From: Cyathus striatus | Lineage: Eukaryota; Basidiomycota; Agaricomycetes; Agaricales; Nidulariaceae | DNA: 64,000 nucleotides | Assembly (NCBI GenBank): GCA_025738555.1 | Contig: JAOVFP010000013.1 | Location: 1,736,001-1,800,000 of the forward strand | Reading direction: 5' to 3' | The notes under the pieces: generated by a model | The model's database searches: none | Seen by the model: the letters and a program-made list of their open reading frames with translations, nothing else | What the model was told of the DNA's origin: nothing | In this document: positions 1-12,600 of the stretch, piece by piece | Position numbering within the stretch: the first letter of the stretch is position 1 | Layout: each line of letters begins with the position of its first letter | Program-made: the position numbers and the translations under genes

Positions 1-486
1 AATGAGAAACAGAAGTTTCCCGACGTATTAGATCCGATTACCCAAAGGCAAGGGCAGTATTGTATGCACCGTTTTGGCGAACAAGGTCGTGATCGTTACA
101 CGCTACTGCCAGCACACCAATATCACCCTCGGTCTTCCCATTCAACCAATAAAATATTGAGAAAAAGACAATACAAACAATTTGGCGGCCGGTATCACTC
201 TGATAAAGTGGCTCTCAACATTTTCAGAAATATACTATACCTTCAACAACCTAGCCCTAAGTGCTTATCTCTACGGAACATCTTCGAAGGGCTTTTGTAT
301 TTTCCTATATCATCTTTGGCTACTTATTGTAACTCCTCTTCGTTTTTCCAGTTGACACTATCAAACTTGCGCTTTGCGCGAAGGAAAACTTGTATGGTAT
401 GGTGCTGAAACAGAGGGTATCACCATAGCGGCAATTGTCCCACATATTACTTGCCACCGTGCCGGGGCATAGACGTCGAACTTGGC
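1..486. repeat. 3' flank of family copy A, duplicated at copy B
   Basis: Bases 1-180 match about 3245-3440 with few changes; both lie just downstream of a minus-strand family gene (A and B). The shared part includes the stretch around 'gtgatcgttacac' and 'cttcccattcaaccaat'. About 200 bases (181-410) are present here and absent beside copy B. The two genes were therefore duplicated together with their 3' flanks. No gene is seen in this stretch. Confidence 0.75.
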
Positions 487-1758
487 CTACTCCATGTCAA
501 TGAAGCTTGTTAATTCCACGTCGTTGTTCGATGCGCTTGAATTATCCATGGGAAGCTCCGTGGAAACTTGAAGGAGTCCCTTAATCAATCTACATGCCTG
601 TTGAAAAAGAGTTTCGTGACTTGACATATTTTATTCATATATTGGCTCACCAAAATGGAATATATGGTTGGTTTCCAACTGGTCATTATTATAAATAATT
701 TAACACTCAAATAAAATGTGAGTTATAACATACACTAATGGAAAGGTCACATCTTTCGCTTGAATAGCTTGGACAGATGGCAGGATCAACATGCTTGACA
801 TTACTTAGGCGAGTGGTCAAATGTTTAACTTTCTGATTCATAGTAATTTAAACATACCAATCATGATTGCAAAAAATCTCCCTCCATCTCGAACAACTTT
901 GTCGACAATATCTGCGTGCCGAGCCCCAGCATTCTTTTTGGTGAGGGTTAATATAAATAGAATTGATTCTAGAATAATACCAAATATCCTGTGTGTATTA
1001 ATATGGACATCAGACAATGTATAACAACAGGTTAAGTGCGGAAACTTTCCCAATTCGAAGCATGGCGAACGAGACAGATCTTTCGCTGCTTTTATCATCA
1101 TATTGTGCATGGTGATAACATATCAGCCAAGAATGTATGCAGAACCCAATCGTAACAGCTGTTAGCATGACTAGCAAAATTCCGACTTTGTAATCTTTCC
1201 TGTGCAAAGCATATACTATGATATGTTCGCATATAAGGTTTAAACAGTTGCCTGAACATGTTATATGTATAAGTATAACGTACCTCGTAGCATTACAATT
1301 ATATGCATCGCTACTCCGAGTATATTACCAGATCCGATTAGAAACGTAAACCAATATCTGATTATCAATGTTTCAATGGACACTGGATACAGCCTGGTGA
1401 AGAACAATATGACATTAATACTTGTTTGTGTTAGTCTTTCGCGGTATGCTGAGAATACAATAACCTACATTTGGCACGTTAGGGCAAAATAACGGCAGAA
1501 AATGTACACATATTTGACAGGTGTTAAAGGACGTCTGAACTTACATAGATCAATGACGGCTTACAGCAGTAGATACCTTGCACTTCCAGATATAATTATA
1601 CTCGAACTGAAAGGTACTGGCATAATCATAGAGGAGAACCACCAACGCAGATACTAGATTAATATTATCATCAGCTTTATCTTTGATGGTTGTATTTACT
1701 TACAGGAGATACAATTGCGCAGAAACACGCTCTGTTCAGGGGTAATCTCTGAGTTCAT
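487..1758 (-). CDS. DUF6533-like seven-helix membrane protein, family copy A
   Basis: Predicted integral membrane protein of about 290 residues, function unknown. The ATG at 1758 opens a short exon ending FLRNC; exon 2 (about 1605-1660) encodes LLYDYASTFQFEYNYIW, the DUF6533 signature; exon 3 gives PVKYVYIFCRYF; exon 4 has a membrane span ending VMLRG; exon 5 starts VYALHRKDYKVGILLV; exon 6 contains VVRDGGRFF; the last exon is TCRLIKG followed by an acidic tail ending VELTSFIDME and TAG at 487. Splice phases agree from exon to exon in exons 1-4. The donor of the intron after exon 5 is uncertain because no GT lies at the conserved GGGAAAG site. All exons appear open, so the gene looks intact. 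Closest neighbour in sequence and position is copy B. The family assignment rests on motif recognition. Confidence 0.75.
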
Positions 1759-1825
1759 TGAGTTATCTAGAATGGAATAAACGGGGATTGGAGAGAATTC
1801 GACAGAGAAAATGAGCGTATAAAAG

Positions 1826-1874
1826 CACTTACAACTGAATTGAACTCCTTTTAAGGAGATGCTCAGGGATATCA
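1826..1874 (-). promoter_or_regulatory. shared upstream block of copy A
   Basis: Read on the minus strand the block starts TGATATCCCTGAGCAT and continues into a CCTTAAAAGG-like core and ATTC. It lies about 70-115 bases before the ATG. The same arrangement is found upstream of the other family copies. It is probably a promoter element; the binding factor is unknown. Confidence 0.55.
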
Positions 1875-3244
1875 GTAAAATATCGTTGTAGAACCTAATT
1901 ATAACCCTGAGTCACGATTGTCGTTGCGCTCAAATTGATGTCGTCCATCCGGGTTCGGATCCGTGACGGCGTGAATAAAGGCTAAGTTAATCAAGAAGTG
2001 ATCATGATATCGAGTACTTATGAACTTACAACATACATGGATTAATAGCAACCTGAAGATAATAATTAGGCTGCTAGTGGTATGTGTAGGGTATATGAGA
2101 AAGCTTGTCATCATTGTACCAGTTTATCTTGCTGAGAAGTTCAAGTGACTGACACTGCCAACGGATGTCATAAAAATAGCTCAGATGTGTCATCAACCAC
2201 TAGTAGTAAGGTCAATGGTTTCACCTTTCAGAAATTGTGGCTTAATGGTATTTGTCAAATACCATGCCATTTCTCGTCTGACCTGAGGATGTATATCCCT
2301 CACAGCGAAATTCCGACAACAGATAAAAATATCCATGCGAGAGTTTTATTTCTGAGGCCTGCCTCTGAGGACGATGTTATCAAAACAACCGATTACATCA
2401 AAAGGAGCACATACCTTGGGATATATTTCATGCTTGAAGGCGGATAGAAAAAAGAATATAAGGAAAAAGGGACAAATAAATCCATATCTACAGGATATCT
2501 TCGAGACGCGTAAGAAGGGATGTAAAATGATAAATAATATATTGAACGGGCTAATTATTTTTGAACTGTCCACGGAACACGTCCTAAATGAACGTATTCA
2601 AATCCCAATTCTGTAAGCCTTTTGTGAAAGTGAGTGTTCCGTGTCGAGGTCCAAGAACAGAACGACGAGGAAGACGATAATGAGAACCAGGAGAAGAGAC
2701 CGCGTCGGGGTGGCTAGCCTCATGGCGAGATGCTCGCCGGCACTATCAACAGAAGGGAGTCGGGAGGGAGGGAGAAAGGAACAGAGCAAGCGCTGAAGCC
2801 TTAAAAGGATGCAGTGTTATCGGGTGACACGGTTCTTCCTCTTCCGCATATCGGGGCGGAAGTTACCGAGGAGTGTTAGTCTTCTAGGCGGGGGGGCTGT
2901 AAGCATAATTTGGCGGCGGATGTTAGAATAGATGTAAGACATGGATGGTTCCTGGGGCAGGAATAGGTACAAGAGCTACAAAGGAGTGCTGGGAGTGAGT
3001 AGATTGTTCTTCCCAGAGTACTTGTTTGGCAAAACCTTTGGGGCTCAACATCTCGACTAAACTGTTTTGTCAATTCCAAGTCAATTCTCAACTTTATCCT
3101 CACTCCTCCTCACTCGCCAAAAGCCATCAATTAACAATGTATTCATTATAGGTGGTTTACGTAATGTTGTAAAGACCTCAAATGTGCTACGATGACTAAG
3201 ACATTTTTTGGATCGAGACTTAGATACTTTCAAATGAGATACCA
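1875..3244. other. intergenic stretch, one short membrane ORF
   Basis: Apart from the small hydrophobic ORF at 2598-2723 (listed separately) I see no supported gene here. Base composition is ordinary for the window and CG dinucleotides are present. Confidence 0.5.
2598..2723 (-). CDS. short ORF with one membrane anchor, doubtful
   Basis: The ORF begins MRLATPTRSLLLVLIIVFL and ends with a polar tail (41 residues). A basic start followed by a strongly hydrophobic run looks like a signal anchor of a type II membrane protein, for example the first exon of a Golgi enzyme. I found no continuing exons. It may be a relic or chance, and no function is assigned. Confidence 0.25.
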   Translation of the reverse strand: MRLATPTRSLLLVLIIVFLVVLFLDLDTEHSLSQKAYRIGI

Positions 3245-3440
3245 GTGAGAACAGAAGTTTCAATTGGAATTCCCGGCGTATTAGCTCCGATTACCAAAAG
3301 GCAAGGACAGTATTGTATGCACCGTTTTTGCAGACAAGGTCGTGATCGTTACACACTGCTGCCAGCACACCCATATGAAGTTTCACCCTCCGGTCTTCCC
3401 ATTCAACCAATAAAACATTGAGAAAAAAGACAAGACAAAC
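3245..3440. repeat. direct repeat of bases 1-180
   Basis: Second copy of the flank seen at the left edge of the window, here directly downstream of family copy B. It differs by scattered substitutions and short indels (for example an extra 'gaagtttc' near 3377). Confidence 0.75.
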
Positions 3441-3551
3441 AAACCAGATGAACCATGATGCATGATCTTCGCACTAAACTTAACGAATGACCACGTCGTA
3501 CCTGCCCACCAGTAGCTGCAAGAATGGGAAAATATAAAATGTGTAAGAGCA

Positions 3552-4849
3552 TCATTCTATATTAACAAAGCTTGTGAGTTCAATATCATCGTTCGACGTG
3601 CTTGAGTGATTCATGAGAGGCTCTGCGGAGATTTGAAGGAGCCCCTTGATCAATCTACATGCCTGTCGAATAAGCGTTTAGTGAGCTGAGGACCTTTAAA
3701 GCTTGAGTCTTTAAGCTTTAAGTATCGACGCACCAAAATGGAAAATATGGTAAGTCTCCATCTGGTGATCATTATAAGTAATCTTATCATTCAGAAAAAT
3801 GAGAGTTAAAACATACACGAATAGATAAGTCGTATATGCTGTGTGAATAGCTTGGACTGAAGGCAGGACTGATGGTAACATCAATATACTAGTCATTGCT
3901 TTACTGGGTGGTCAAATGCTTAAAGTTTTGAATCATTGGTTTCAACGTACCAATCATGAATGCATAGAATCTTCCTCCATCTCGAACAACTTTGTTAACA
4001 ATATTTGTGTGCAGGGTGTCGACATTTCTTTTGGCGAAGGTTAATATAAACATAATGGTTTCTTGAATGATCACAGCTATCCTGTATATATCAAAATCAG
4101 GCAACGGAAAAACAATAGACCGGGCGCTGAAACTTTCCCAAATCGAAGCATGGCCGAAGAGATAGATGCTTCTCTCAGTTTATCATCGAAATGTGCATGA
4201 CGATAACATATAAGCCAAGAATGTAAACAGAACCCAGTTGTCACAGATGCTGGAACGACAAGTAAAATTCCAATTTTGTAATCTTTCTGGTGTAAAGCAT
4301 ATACTATGATATTTGGATATACAGTCAGCCGCCTAAATGCTTTGTACGTGCATAACGTACCTCGTAGCATTATAATGATATGTGTGGTGAATCCTAATAT
4401 ACTACCAGATGCGAATAGAAACATAAACGCATATCTGATTAGCAGTGATTCAACGGGCAGCCCATACAGCCCAGTGAAAAACAAAACAGCGTTGATACTT
4501 GATTTTTGTGTCAGTCTTTCGCAGTATACTGGGAATGTACTAACGTACCTTTGGCACGTTAGGCCAAAATAGCGACAGAAAATGTACAAATATTTAACAC
4601 GCGTCAAAGGACGCCTGAGCTTGCATACATCAACGGCGGCTTACAATGAGTAAGTAGCTTTCACTTACTTCCAGATATACTTATATTCAAACTTAAAAGT
4701 GCTGGCATGATCGTAGAGGAGCACTACCAGAGCTGCCACTGGAATGAATATTAATAAATATCGTCATTTTGAACCCCAATGGTTAGGATTCACGTACAGC
4801 AAGAACAATTGCGTAGAAACACGTTCGGTTGGGCAGCAGCAGAGTCCAT
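3552..4849 (-). CDS. DUF6533-like seven-helix membrane protein, family copy B
   Basis: ATG at 4849 (MDSAAAQPNVFLRNCSC), then a GTACGT donor. Exon 2 (about 4680-4745) encodes LLYDHASTFKFEYKYIW. Exons 3-5 give VKYLYIFCRYFGLTC, a span ending IIIMLRG, and VYALHQKDYKIGILLV. Exon 6 carries the arginine-aspartate-glycine block (VVRDGGRFYAFMIG). The tail is TCRLIKGLLQ then DIELTSFVNIE with TGA at 3552. All exons appear open. It is a near neighbour and sister of copy A, as the shared 3' flank shows. Substrate or ligand is unknown. Confidence 0.75.
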
Positions 4850-4914
4850 TTGTCCAGAACGAGAATAAAGTACGGCTTTGAGTGGCCTCACCGTGAAAAT
4901 GGGTGCATATATGC

Positions 4915-4961
4915 AGTAAAAATGAATGGATATCCTGGTAAGGACATGTTCAGGGAAATCA
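4915..4961 (-). promoter_or_regulatory. shared upstream block of copy B
   Basis: Minus-strand reading: TGATTTCCCTGAACATGTCC, then TTACCAGGATATCCATTC. It lies about 70-115 bases before the ATG. This is one of the clearest examples of the family block. Confidence 0.6.
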
Positions 4962-6339
4962 TTAGACGGTTGTCGAGTCGAAACTTCAATTACGAATGTG
5001 AGCGAGCGCTCGAGAGCAATTAAATAGATATATAGATACGTACCAACGAAACATCGGCTGCCGTCGGTCGGTCCGGGGTTGGTTTCGGTGGGTGCTATAG
5101 TTTAAGTCTGGGGAGGTGTTAGTGCTGGTAGCGGAAACACTATAGCCCGACAAAGCCCCTTATGCGTAATCACTATCGCAATTTCTCTTTGGCTGACATC
5201 TTTTGGGAATTGTGGCTTGCTGAAGCTAGATAACATAACACTTCCCGTCGTACCCGAGTAAATGTGTTATACCTGTAACCTCAATCGCGATTCTGCTCAG
5301 ATGAACATAGGCATTCAAAGCCGTAGGCCAACTGACTCGCGCTCTAATCGCACTCTTCGCACAACGCATATTCAAAAACAGCGTACATGATGAAGGGCGC
5401 AGAATGTATGTGCACATCTTCTTGCACGTATCGCCTGAGAGCACTGTCGGTTGACTGTGAGGAAAGCGGACTTGATGTTTTGAGGCTTTGTGGTAGGCTC
5501 AACTAATCCCCTCGGCCGTGGACGTACTTTGTGCTCCACTTGAGAATATAAAAAGCTGCTAGTTTCTAGAGCCATCCAATATAAAGCAAGGATAATAACA
5601 GTTTGTTATGTTAGGAGTACCGCTCAGTCATCGAAGAAAACCCATGGAACTAAACGGCGCACATGATCGTGTTGTTGCTAACGGGATCGATGGGATCGTG
5701 GGAAGCAAGCTGAAAATATCCAAATTACAAAATAAAATACTTACGGGCCGCTCCAATGTACCCACTCTTATCCCCCTCCCTGGGCTTCCTCTCTTCTCAT
5801 CTACCCCCGCGAAGAACACCTTTAACTATGAAAAGTACTTGAATCAGACTATCCCAACCACATCTTTGTCAGCGCGTGGCCAAACTGCTTGTGCCAGCTG
5901 GGTACCAGTTTCTACAAACCAGTGCCGCATACGTCTTCAGAACCTTCTCTTACTCTCTCACCTCCCTCTCGAGCGATCAAGACTACCAAAGAGAACACAA
6001 GCGCGAATATGTTTGCTCGATGTTACACTTTCTCGTTGCAACCTCGAGGCATGATTGCGATGTGAATCTTCCACATCGAATCTTCTGTGTTCAACCACGA
6101 AACTACAAGAACGAATAGAGCCAAACACTTGATCTCCCCGCCGTATCCTTAACCAATGACCCAGACTCCAACCTGCGCATAGTCATGGCGAAATTGTGAA
6201 TACCAACTGCCAAAGCTTAGAGGAGCGGCAGGATGTTTGCGAGGATTAGGATGGACACGATCGTTACTCCGGCTCGGGGCATGGATATGCCCAGCGGGAA
6301 ACGAGCATTAGGAGGATGCGGCCTAATATGTTTGCTTTC

Positions 6340-6720
6340 TCGCTGCGTTACAATAAGAGAATAGAAGGATCAAACGGATAAGCAGCGTTGTAGCTGTAGT
6401 CAAGTGAGTATTTCCTTTTCAGCATGTTTTACCTTGCGTACTGAGGTTTGCTGGCTCAGGGTGTACTAGCTACGATCGCACATGTCCAACCGTACCAACA
6501 CGTCGTACCTATTCGACAGATTACACGTGGAACGTGAAAAGCACATCTTCGCTGCCGACTGTTCCTTACTCAACAGGAAGTCTGGGGTGTGCATATAGCA
6601 TACACCTATCAGCGTCGTTTCCCAGTTCGTAATGATCGCTCTTGCAACCTGGTGGTTGTACAAGTGCACAGGACGCAGGACGCAGGGTGGGTGGCATGGT
6701 TCCAGCGCACGGGCCACGTA
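6340..6720. repeat. diverged direct repeat, copy 1
   Basis: Shares 'acggataagcagc', 'tactgaggtttgctg' and 'tacctatcagcgtcgtttcc'-like stretches in the same order with about 7370-7660, roughly 1 kb away. It could be an old tandem duplication or two pieces of one unidentified element. Confidence 0.4.
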
Positions 6721-7369
6721 AGCGATTTTCGAGAAAGCGATAAATTCATACGACCCCGTCTCTACAGTCCACCAGAACAACACGCACGCCCTGGCTGATG
6801 GATAGGTGAATAGCTCATATCGATAGCTTTCTGCCTCGGAAGCAAAATGCTGGTGGAATGTATCCTCTAGGGTGGCAGGGCCAGCGTCATCTGTTCTAAA
6901 ATATACAGTTGCTGCTCCTCAAGACTCTATGTATACCGTTCCCCATACTTGATTATCACAAAAGCGGCATCAAGCCATCATGGACGTTCGATTCTAGATA
7001 TAACGTTGGGGTGGTTGTTTAGTACGGGATTATGCTGCTGTGCGTCACTCCCTCTTCAATTCTTACGTTCTGTGTTAACGTACCCATAGGTTCTTCCCAT
7101 TGGATACACAATAAAGTAGAGTGCAGTCCCCTACTTTCATCTGGTTCTTGGAGGGGAATTTCGTGTGCACGTTGCGTGGAAGCACGTCTGCGGTACCCCT
7201 GAAGTCTTCAAATCTCAATCCCCGTTTTACGACACATAAAGAGGGTATTCGAGGCACAGCGTGATTGTGGGTACACAGCCTCTGATAGGCGGGTACGACC
7301 TCCTCGTGACATCCAATCACAGCTGTATTTGGAACGACCGAAGCCAGCGGTGACATATGTTGGGTGTAG

Positions 7370-7660
7370 CAGAAGAATAAAGTCAGTCGAGCGGATAGGC
7401 AGCATGATAGCTGGTAGTGGGTTAGTGTTTCCATTTTGACATACGGTGGTTTGTTTACTGAGGCTCGCTGCCTCAGACTCCAACCTCATTGGCTTTTCGC
7501 AACAATTTGCGCGCCGGGTGACAAGAGGGCTGTATCTCCCCGTTTTCCGCCTGCCTTGCATGCTTAAGACGGACGCTATACCTATCCGCGTCGTTTCCCG
7601 AGTGGTACCCATCACTTTTGCAAAGTGGTCGCACTTGGGTCGCACATGGGCATAGGGTAG
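7370..7660. repeat. diverged direct repeat, copy 2
   Basis: Partner of 6340-6720, containing 'cggataggcagc', 'tactgaggctcgctg' and 'tacctatccgcgtcgtttcc'. Confidence 0.4.
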
Positions 7661-8547
7661 ACCATATCTCTAACTATCCCACCCGTGCGCCTGCACGAGC
7701 CCCGGAGATACTTTCCAACAAAGCGATGGTTATAGATACTGCTTTTCTGCCCGACTCGCAACGCTTGGGCTTTCACTGTTGATCGGATTAAAGAAAACGA
7801 TCTTCACCTTTCGACCGTGTTGCAAACCTGGCACTTATACGCTATCAACTTCAGCTACCTTCTCTCTAAACTTTAAAGCTACACGAACCCTTCCTTTCTC
7901 GTCGGTGGATTGTACCTTGTCTGGCTCACTGTCCTTTCCGCTCTCGTTTCACGTTTGAGAAAGATACGCTGTTCGTGTTTATACGTGTTATGGCTCCTGT
8001 CAGGATGGTGGGCCCGTCGGTGGCCTTTAAAGCTTTAAGTACACAGCGCTTTGGGCTCTTCGCCTCCTGGTGGTGGGGTGTGGTCCTTGTCTTTTATGAA
8101 CATGTACTTGCGTAACGGGACCCTAGAATCGGCGCAAGTACATCTGTTCATGTTGTTCCCCAAGTACCAATCTTCGCAAGCTAGCGCTCGTACGGGCCCA
8201 TAGGATCGATCGAATCTTCACCAGCCCATTTTATGTTGGGGTGACACTGAGTGAGCCATCTGAAAAGTGTAACATGTGACGCGCACTCCTGGAGACATAC
8301 CATCATGATGATGCCACGCAGCCGGATAGATTTGAACCAATTTCGAGGCCATTCGAATATGGGGACGCCGTGACATTCGCTTTTAATCCAGTTCAGATGA
8401 ATCGACTAGTACCTTTCGCATCTTTATACCGTGTAGTGAAGCAAGGCAACGTTATATTAAGAACGAAGACATTTATATGAACAATGGGAGAAACTACAAG
8501 AGAAGAATCGAAAGCAAATCGAAAGTGTGGTCCATATGGATATCCCA

Positions 8548-11500
8548 TTAATTGTAATGTTCTCCATCGTCATGCAAAGTGGGATTCTCAGCACCAGGCT
8601 TGAAGCGAAGTCGTGCAAGCAGAACTGTACTAGGTGGATCGCTAACGCGCGATACTCTACTAGCAGAAGTAGGCTCCCCCGTTAGTTCATCGTAAATGGG
8701 TCCTTTGTTGCCATCGCGTCCTTTTGCCTCCGTGGTGAAAGCCCCCCATGGGTCGTCATCCTTGGCTGACGGAAAGACGTTGAAGTGAACCTTTGGGGCG
8801 GTCAGTGAACACACTAAGATTATAATGGGTGTCATACCTGTCCTTCAGGATAATTATAACCAACAAAGAGTCCATACTTCGTAGCCTGCAGTGCACCGAT
8901 TACTAGTAACATGTCCTCCCTTTGCAAACTGTGCTCCTCTCCATAAAGGCTTAGAATGGTATCGACATGTACCTTGAACCACCGCCTAGGAGGATCGAGT
9001 TTCTCGATATACTGATGCTCCGTTCCTTCCGTACACATATATGCCACCCTGTTTCCAACAGGAAGAGGGAAAGAATATGGTCGGCTAAGGAAGATAGCAT
9101 TACACCGCCCATTCAGAGCTTGAAAAGTAGTAATGACTTACGAAACGTTGTCATTTGTTCTCATCCTTCCAACCTTACGAAGCCTAGTGACCAAATGCCA
9201 GCCTTTTGGACTAGCAATTCGTCCATAGCGCTCCCTCTTTACGCTCGTTGATACAGTCCCATAACCAGTAATCGATGACATGTCTCCAGTTCTACCGTGT
9301 GATGTTTCGAAGGGCTCGAACGCGTTAAAGAGCGTTATGAACCTTCCTTTCGAAAAATATCCAACATCCCCTAGTTTAACGGGTGTCGGAGCCCACAAAG
9401 GTAGTGATACTGAAGCGGGCAACATGAGTCTAGTTCGTACACAAAAAAGCCTGGAGAACTTACAAGAGCCATGGTAAAACTTGTGGTCAAGGGTATTTCT
9501 GTATGCTTCTTCGTTCTTAGAGTCATCTGTATGATCAGAATTGGAACTTCCATTGAATAATTCATTTGTTTGGGAGGTAGAGACACTGGTGTCTGCACAA
9601 GAGGAGGAACTTGAACTCCTTGAAGCAAAAGGTGTGTAAACGACTGATTGTGGTACTTCAGGAAGATCAATATATGGAACCACATGTTCTCTCCTAGAGC
9701 TGTAAGGGCAGGAGATAAAAGTTCCATCTTCCTGTGGGGCATGGAAGAAAGGTCTTCCCACATCCGCGCAGTGAAGCATCGAAACGACATGGTGAAATGG
9801 AGGCCGTAGTTCAGGCCTTTCGTTCCAACAGCGACGGATGATTGCTTGGATATCTGATAACGTGAAAAGCGGTATTTGTGGTCTACGGTTGTGGTCTAGA
9901 CTAAAGTATAAGAAATGAAAATGTGAAATGTGAATCGACTCACTCAGGACTAAACTACGCATGTCATGGTCGTTGTACTTTAAATACCATGACATGTCAC
10001 CTAACTTAAGCACTTCAATGCATGTTATGGCGTACGCATATACGTCAGCAGCCTCCTTCGTTAGTTTGCTGTGTCCTCGTAAAATTTCCGGGGCTTGCCA
10101 AAGTAAAGTACCACCTACACATGTACTTAGGGGAAAGGATTTAGACAGTTCTTGCAGACGCTTACCAGGCAATGGCTCTCCACCCATTCTGTACACTTCG
10201 GACTTCATTACACTTTGACCGAAATCCGATACCACACAGTGGATGCCATCGTCAACCAAAATATTGGATGCCTATAAGACCTTGAGCATTAAAAGCGACC
10301 ATTGAGAAATTCAAATACCTTCAAATCACCATGGAAAATGCCATTTTCGTGAAGGTAGGCCATACCTTCCGCAATCTCCTTCATAAAGCGATAACGACCT
10401 GTTTGCGTTACAGTCATGACATTTGATCCTGTGGTGTCAGATTGTGCGTAGAAAGCACAGCGTCTCAGAAAAGTGCCCAAATCTCCATTCTTCATGTATG
10501 GGATGACAAAGAACCAAGGAGGTTCAGCTGTGGTACTGCTGGCGCCACATAACTCAATAACATTTGCGTGCTTGAAATCCTTCCAGATTCTCATCTCGTG
10601 CACGAATAGTGAACGTGGGGTAGACCTTGAGAGGACTTTGATCGCCACTGTTCGTCCTTTCCAGGTTCCTTTGTAAACATTCGAGAAGAACCCTACGCCA
10701 ATCATTCTTTCGATTTCCACCTCGAACCTAAAAATACATTCTTGATCAATTGCAAACTTCTCAGAAGAAATAGTACTGACTTCGTGATTGTCCAGCTGGG
10801 TAGTGGGGTTTCCATCCCCATGTTCATGCGTCTCAGGGCACCGAGCCCTCTCTCAATGAACACCCGGTTCAGCGGATCAGAGACATGTGCATTTCTGTTG
10901 GATTCCAAATCATTGGTGTAGGTGTCTGGGGCAAGTGCCCGCTGCAAGGATTCGATAGCTTCAGGCATATCAGTGCGAGCTATCTGAAGCAAAGAAACCA
11001 GATCTGCATCTCTGCCTGTCGTTAACGCTGCCAGCATCAGCTCCTGAGGTTGGTCTTGTCGCGTTGGCTGTCGAGATCATCCTCCTCCGCAAATAGTTTG
11101 TGGATAGTAGGTAATATTTGTTCCTTATTGAGTGAGTGGTCGATTCCACTTCGGACATGCTCAGGAGAGCTTAAAAGGTGGTTCAAGACACGAATCGTAA
11201 CAGATATCTAGATTTGAACACAATACTACAGTGAGCAACATATAAAGTGCCTAAAATATACGTACATGAAACTTTTGCTGGGCATCCATGAGCTCGGTAT
11301 TCAAGTCCGAGATGCGATTGACTATATCTCTTCGTTGCAAGAAGCGCTCAAAGAAGGATATCTTCGTCTCTTGCATTATCAACGCCAGGACCTTGTCGAA
11401 AACACTACATGTAGTACGATTAGCTCTGAATAGAAATATAAGTAATGATCATACCTTTCAAGACTGTGTAAAGGCTGTGACAGTACTCTGGTAGTCGTGT

Positions 11501-12127
11501 TTCCAGAGTCCTCAATCTGTTGCCGGATGGAATCCAAAATGACTGCACATCTGCGTGTCAGACGAAGAAGAGTTTGTTGGTTTGCCTATGAGTTCAGGGA
11601 CAGATTAGTCGAATGCCCATCAACTAAAATGTAACACATACCTGAACAAGGTAAACTCCTTCCCATATCTTGGCCAGTGTTGCAGCAAGTGGTTGCAAGC
11701 AAGGAACAGGAGCGAGCTTCGCGAGCTCTGAGCCAATTACTAGAACTTCCCCCACCACTTGACTAGCCTTTCCAAGGATAGATTCAACGGTCTGTAGAAC
11801 CAACTAGCAACACTCGAAACGTCAGCTTGAAAATAAAACAAGAAGAGCAGTACAAACTTTGTGAGTAAACTCGCGATTTTCTCCTTGCTCCTCTGGAATA
11901 CCAGAAGCGTTGGTAGTACCCCCATGTTCCCGGGTTGGATGAATGGATGCTTGAGCGCAAGAGGCCAGGCGCACGGCTAAAACGCCAGGCTCCACTCTAT
12001 GCTGGAGGATGCGGCGGCCCTCACGATCTGGAGGACCCAAAGCGCCCTTCTGACCCTGATTGCCTCTGGTGGTGCCACGAGAGACATTTCCAAGTTCTAG
12101 CCATGGGAGATCATCAGGAGTAGACAT
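8548..12127 (-). CDS. TKL protein kinase with MLKL-like N-terminal bundle and conserved C-terminal module
   Basis: Large spliced gene, about 1,000 residues. Exon 1 (11858-12127) starts MSTPDDLPWLELGNVS. The next exons encode a helical bundle with APVPCLQPLAATLAKIWEGV and LLRLTRRCAVILDSI, the pattern of the MLKL-type N-terminal domain seen in many mushroom kinases. The kinase follows: glycine loop GVGFFSNVYKG, VAIKVL lysine, helix-C glutamate in VHEMRIW, HGDLKASNIL, DFG, and APE in WQAPEILRG. The catalytic loop has HGD instead of HRD; the lysine, aspartates and asparagine are kept, so activity is plausible. After a serine-rich linker comes a third module (about 8548-9420) with WAPTPVKLGDVGYFSKG, WFKVHVDTILSLYG and VHFNVFPSA, which I recognise only as a recurrent fungal extension. 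In known families such a bundle plus kinase suggests membrane or death signalling; that is inference. The frame shifts near 11060-11090. Confidence 0.75.
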
Positions 12128-12600
12128 GTTGAGAAGTCGTTGGTGTAAGTGGTTAGTGAAGAAAGCGAAAAAGTAACACGGGAGAATGAGACAGGGAGTG
12201 GTTAAATGGTATCTGGAACATCGCGATTTAAAAGTGGGCTTCGCGTTACCGGTTGGTCGTGGAGGTTTGGGAGGGGATTCCAGTTGTTTGGCGGTGCTCT
12301 GATGTGTTGATGCGGATTCCACTGGAACGAACCCGACAAATGGGCATCCAAATAAAGATTTCTAAGCTCTCTGCACAAGAAAAGAACATCCCCAACAAGA
12401 ACCCCGCCATATACAGCGAGATGCAACAAGATGGAGCTGTCTTCCAGTCTCCAGATGGTTGCAATTTGCTCCTCTCACCTCTGCTACTCAAAGTTTGTTT
12501 TCCCACACTATTACACTTACCTAATCCTCTCTGAACAAGATCCACTTTTCCATCCTCACCGCCGACTGATTAATGCTATTTTTGACTTTACGTCAACTTT
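12128..12600. other. upstream region of the kinase gene, edge of the CpG-poor block
   Basis: Presumed 5' region of the kinase. Short frames on both strands have no recognisable domain. CG dinucleotides become scarce after about 12420 and nearly vanish after 12600. Confidence 0.4.

Larger units (their letters stand above)
4962..8547. other. 3.6-kb intergenic stretch with a diverged repeat
   Basis: No convincing gene. Short open frames at 5608-6118 and 6466-7645 lack recognisable domains and a coherent splice pattern. A diverged direct repeat links about 6340-6720 with about 7370-7660 (see repeat entries). Confidence 0.45.

Noticed and set aside
5608..6118. Possible gene with a 148-residue open frame
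   Set aside because: No recognisable domain, and the best intron candidate is only about 35 bases; not supported.
9280..10676. Plus-strand open frames opposite the kinase gene
   Set aside because: Shadows of the minus-strand coding exons.
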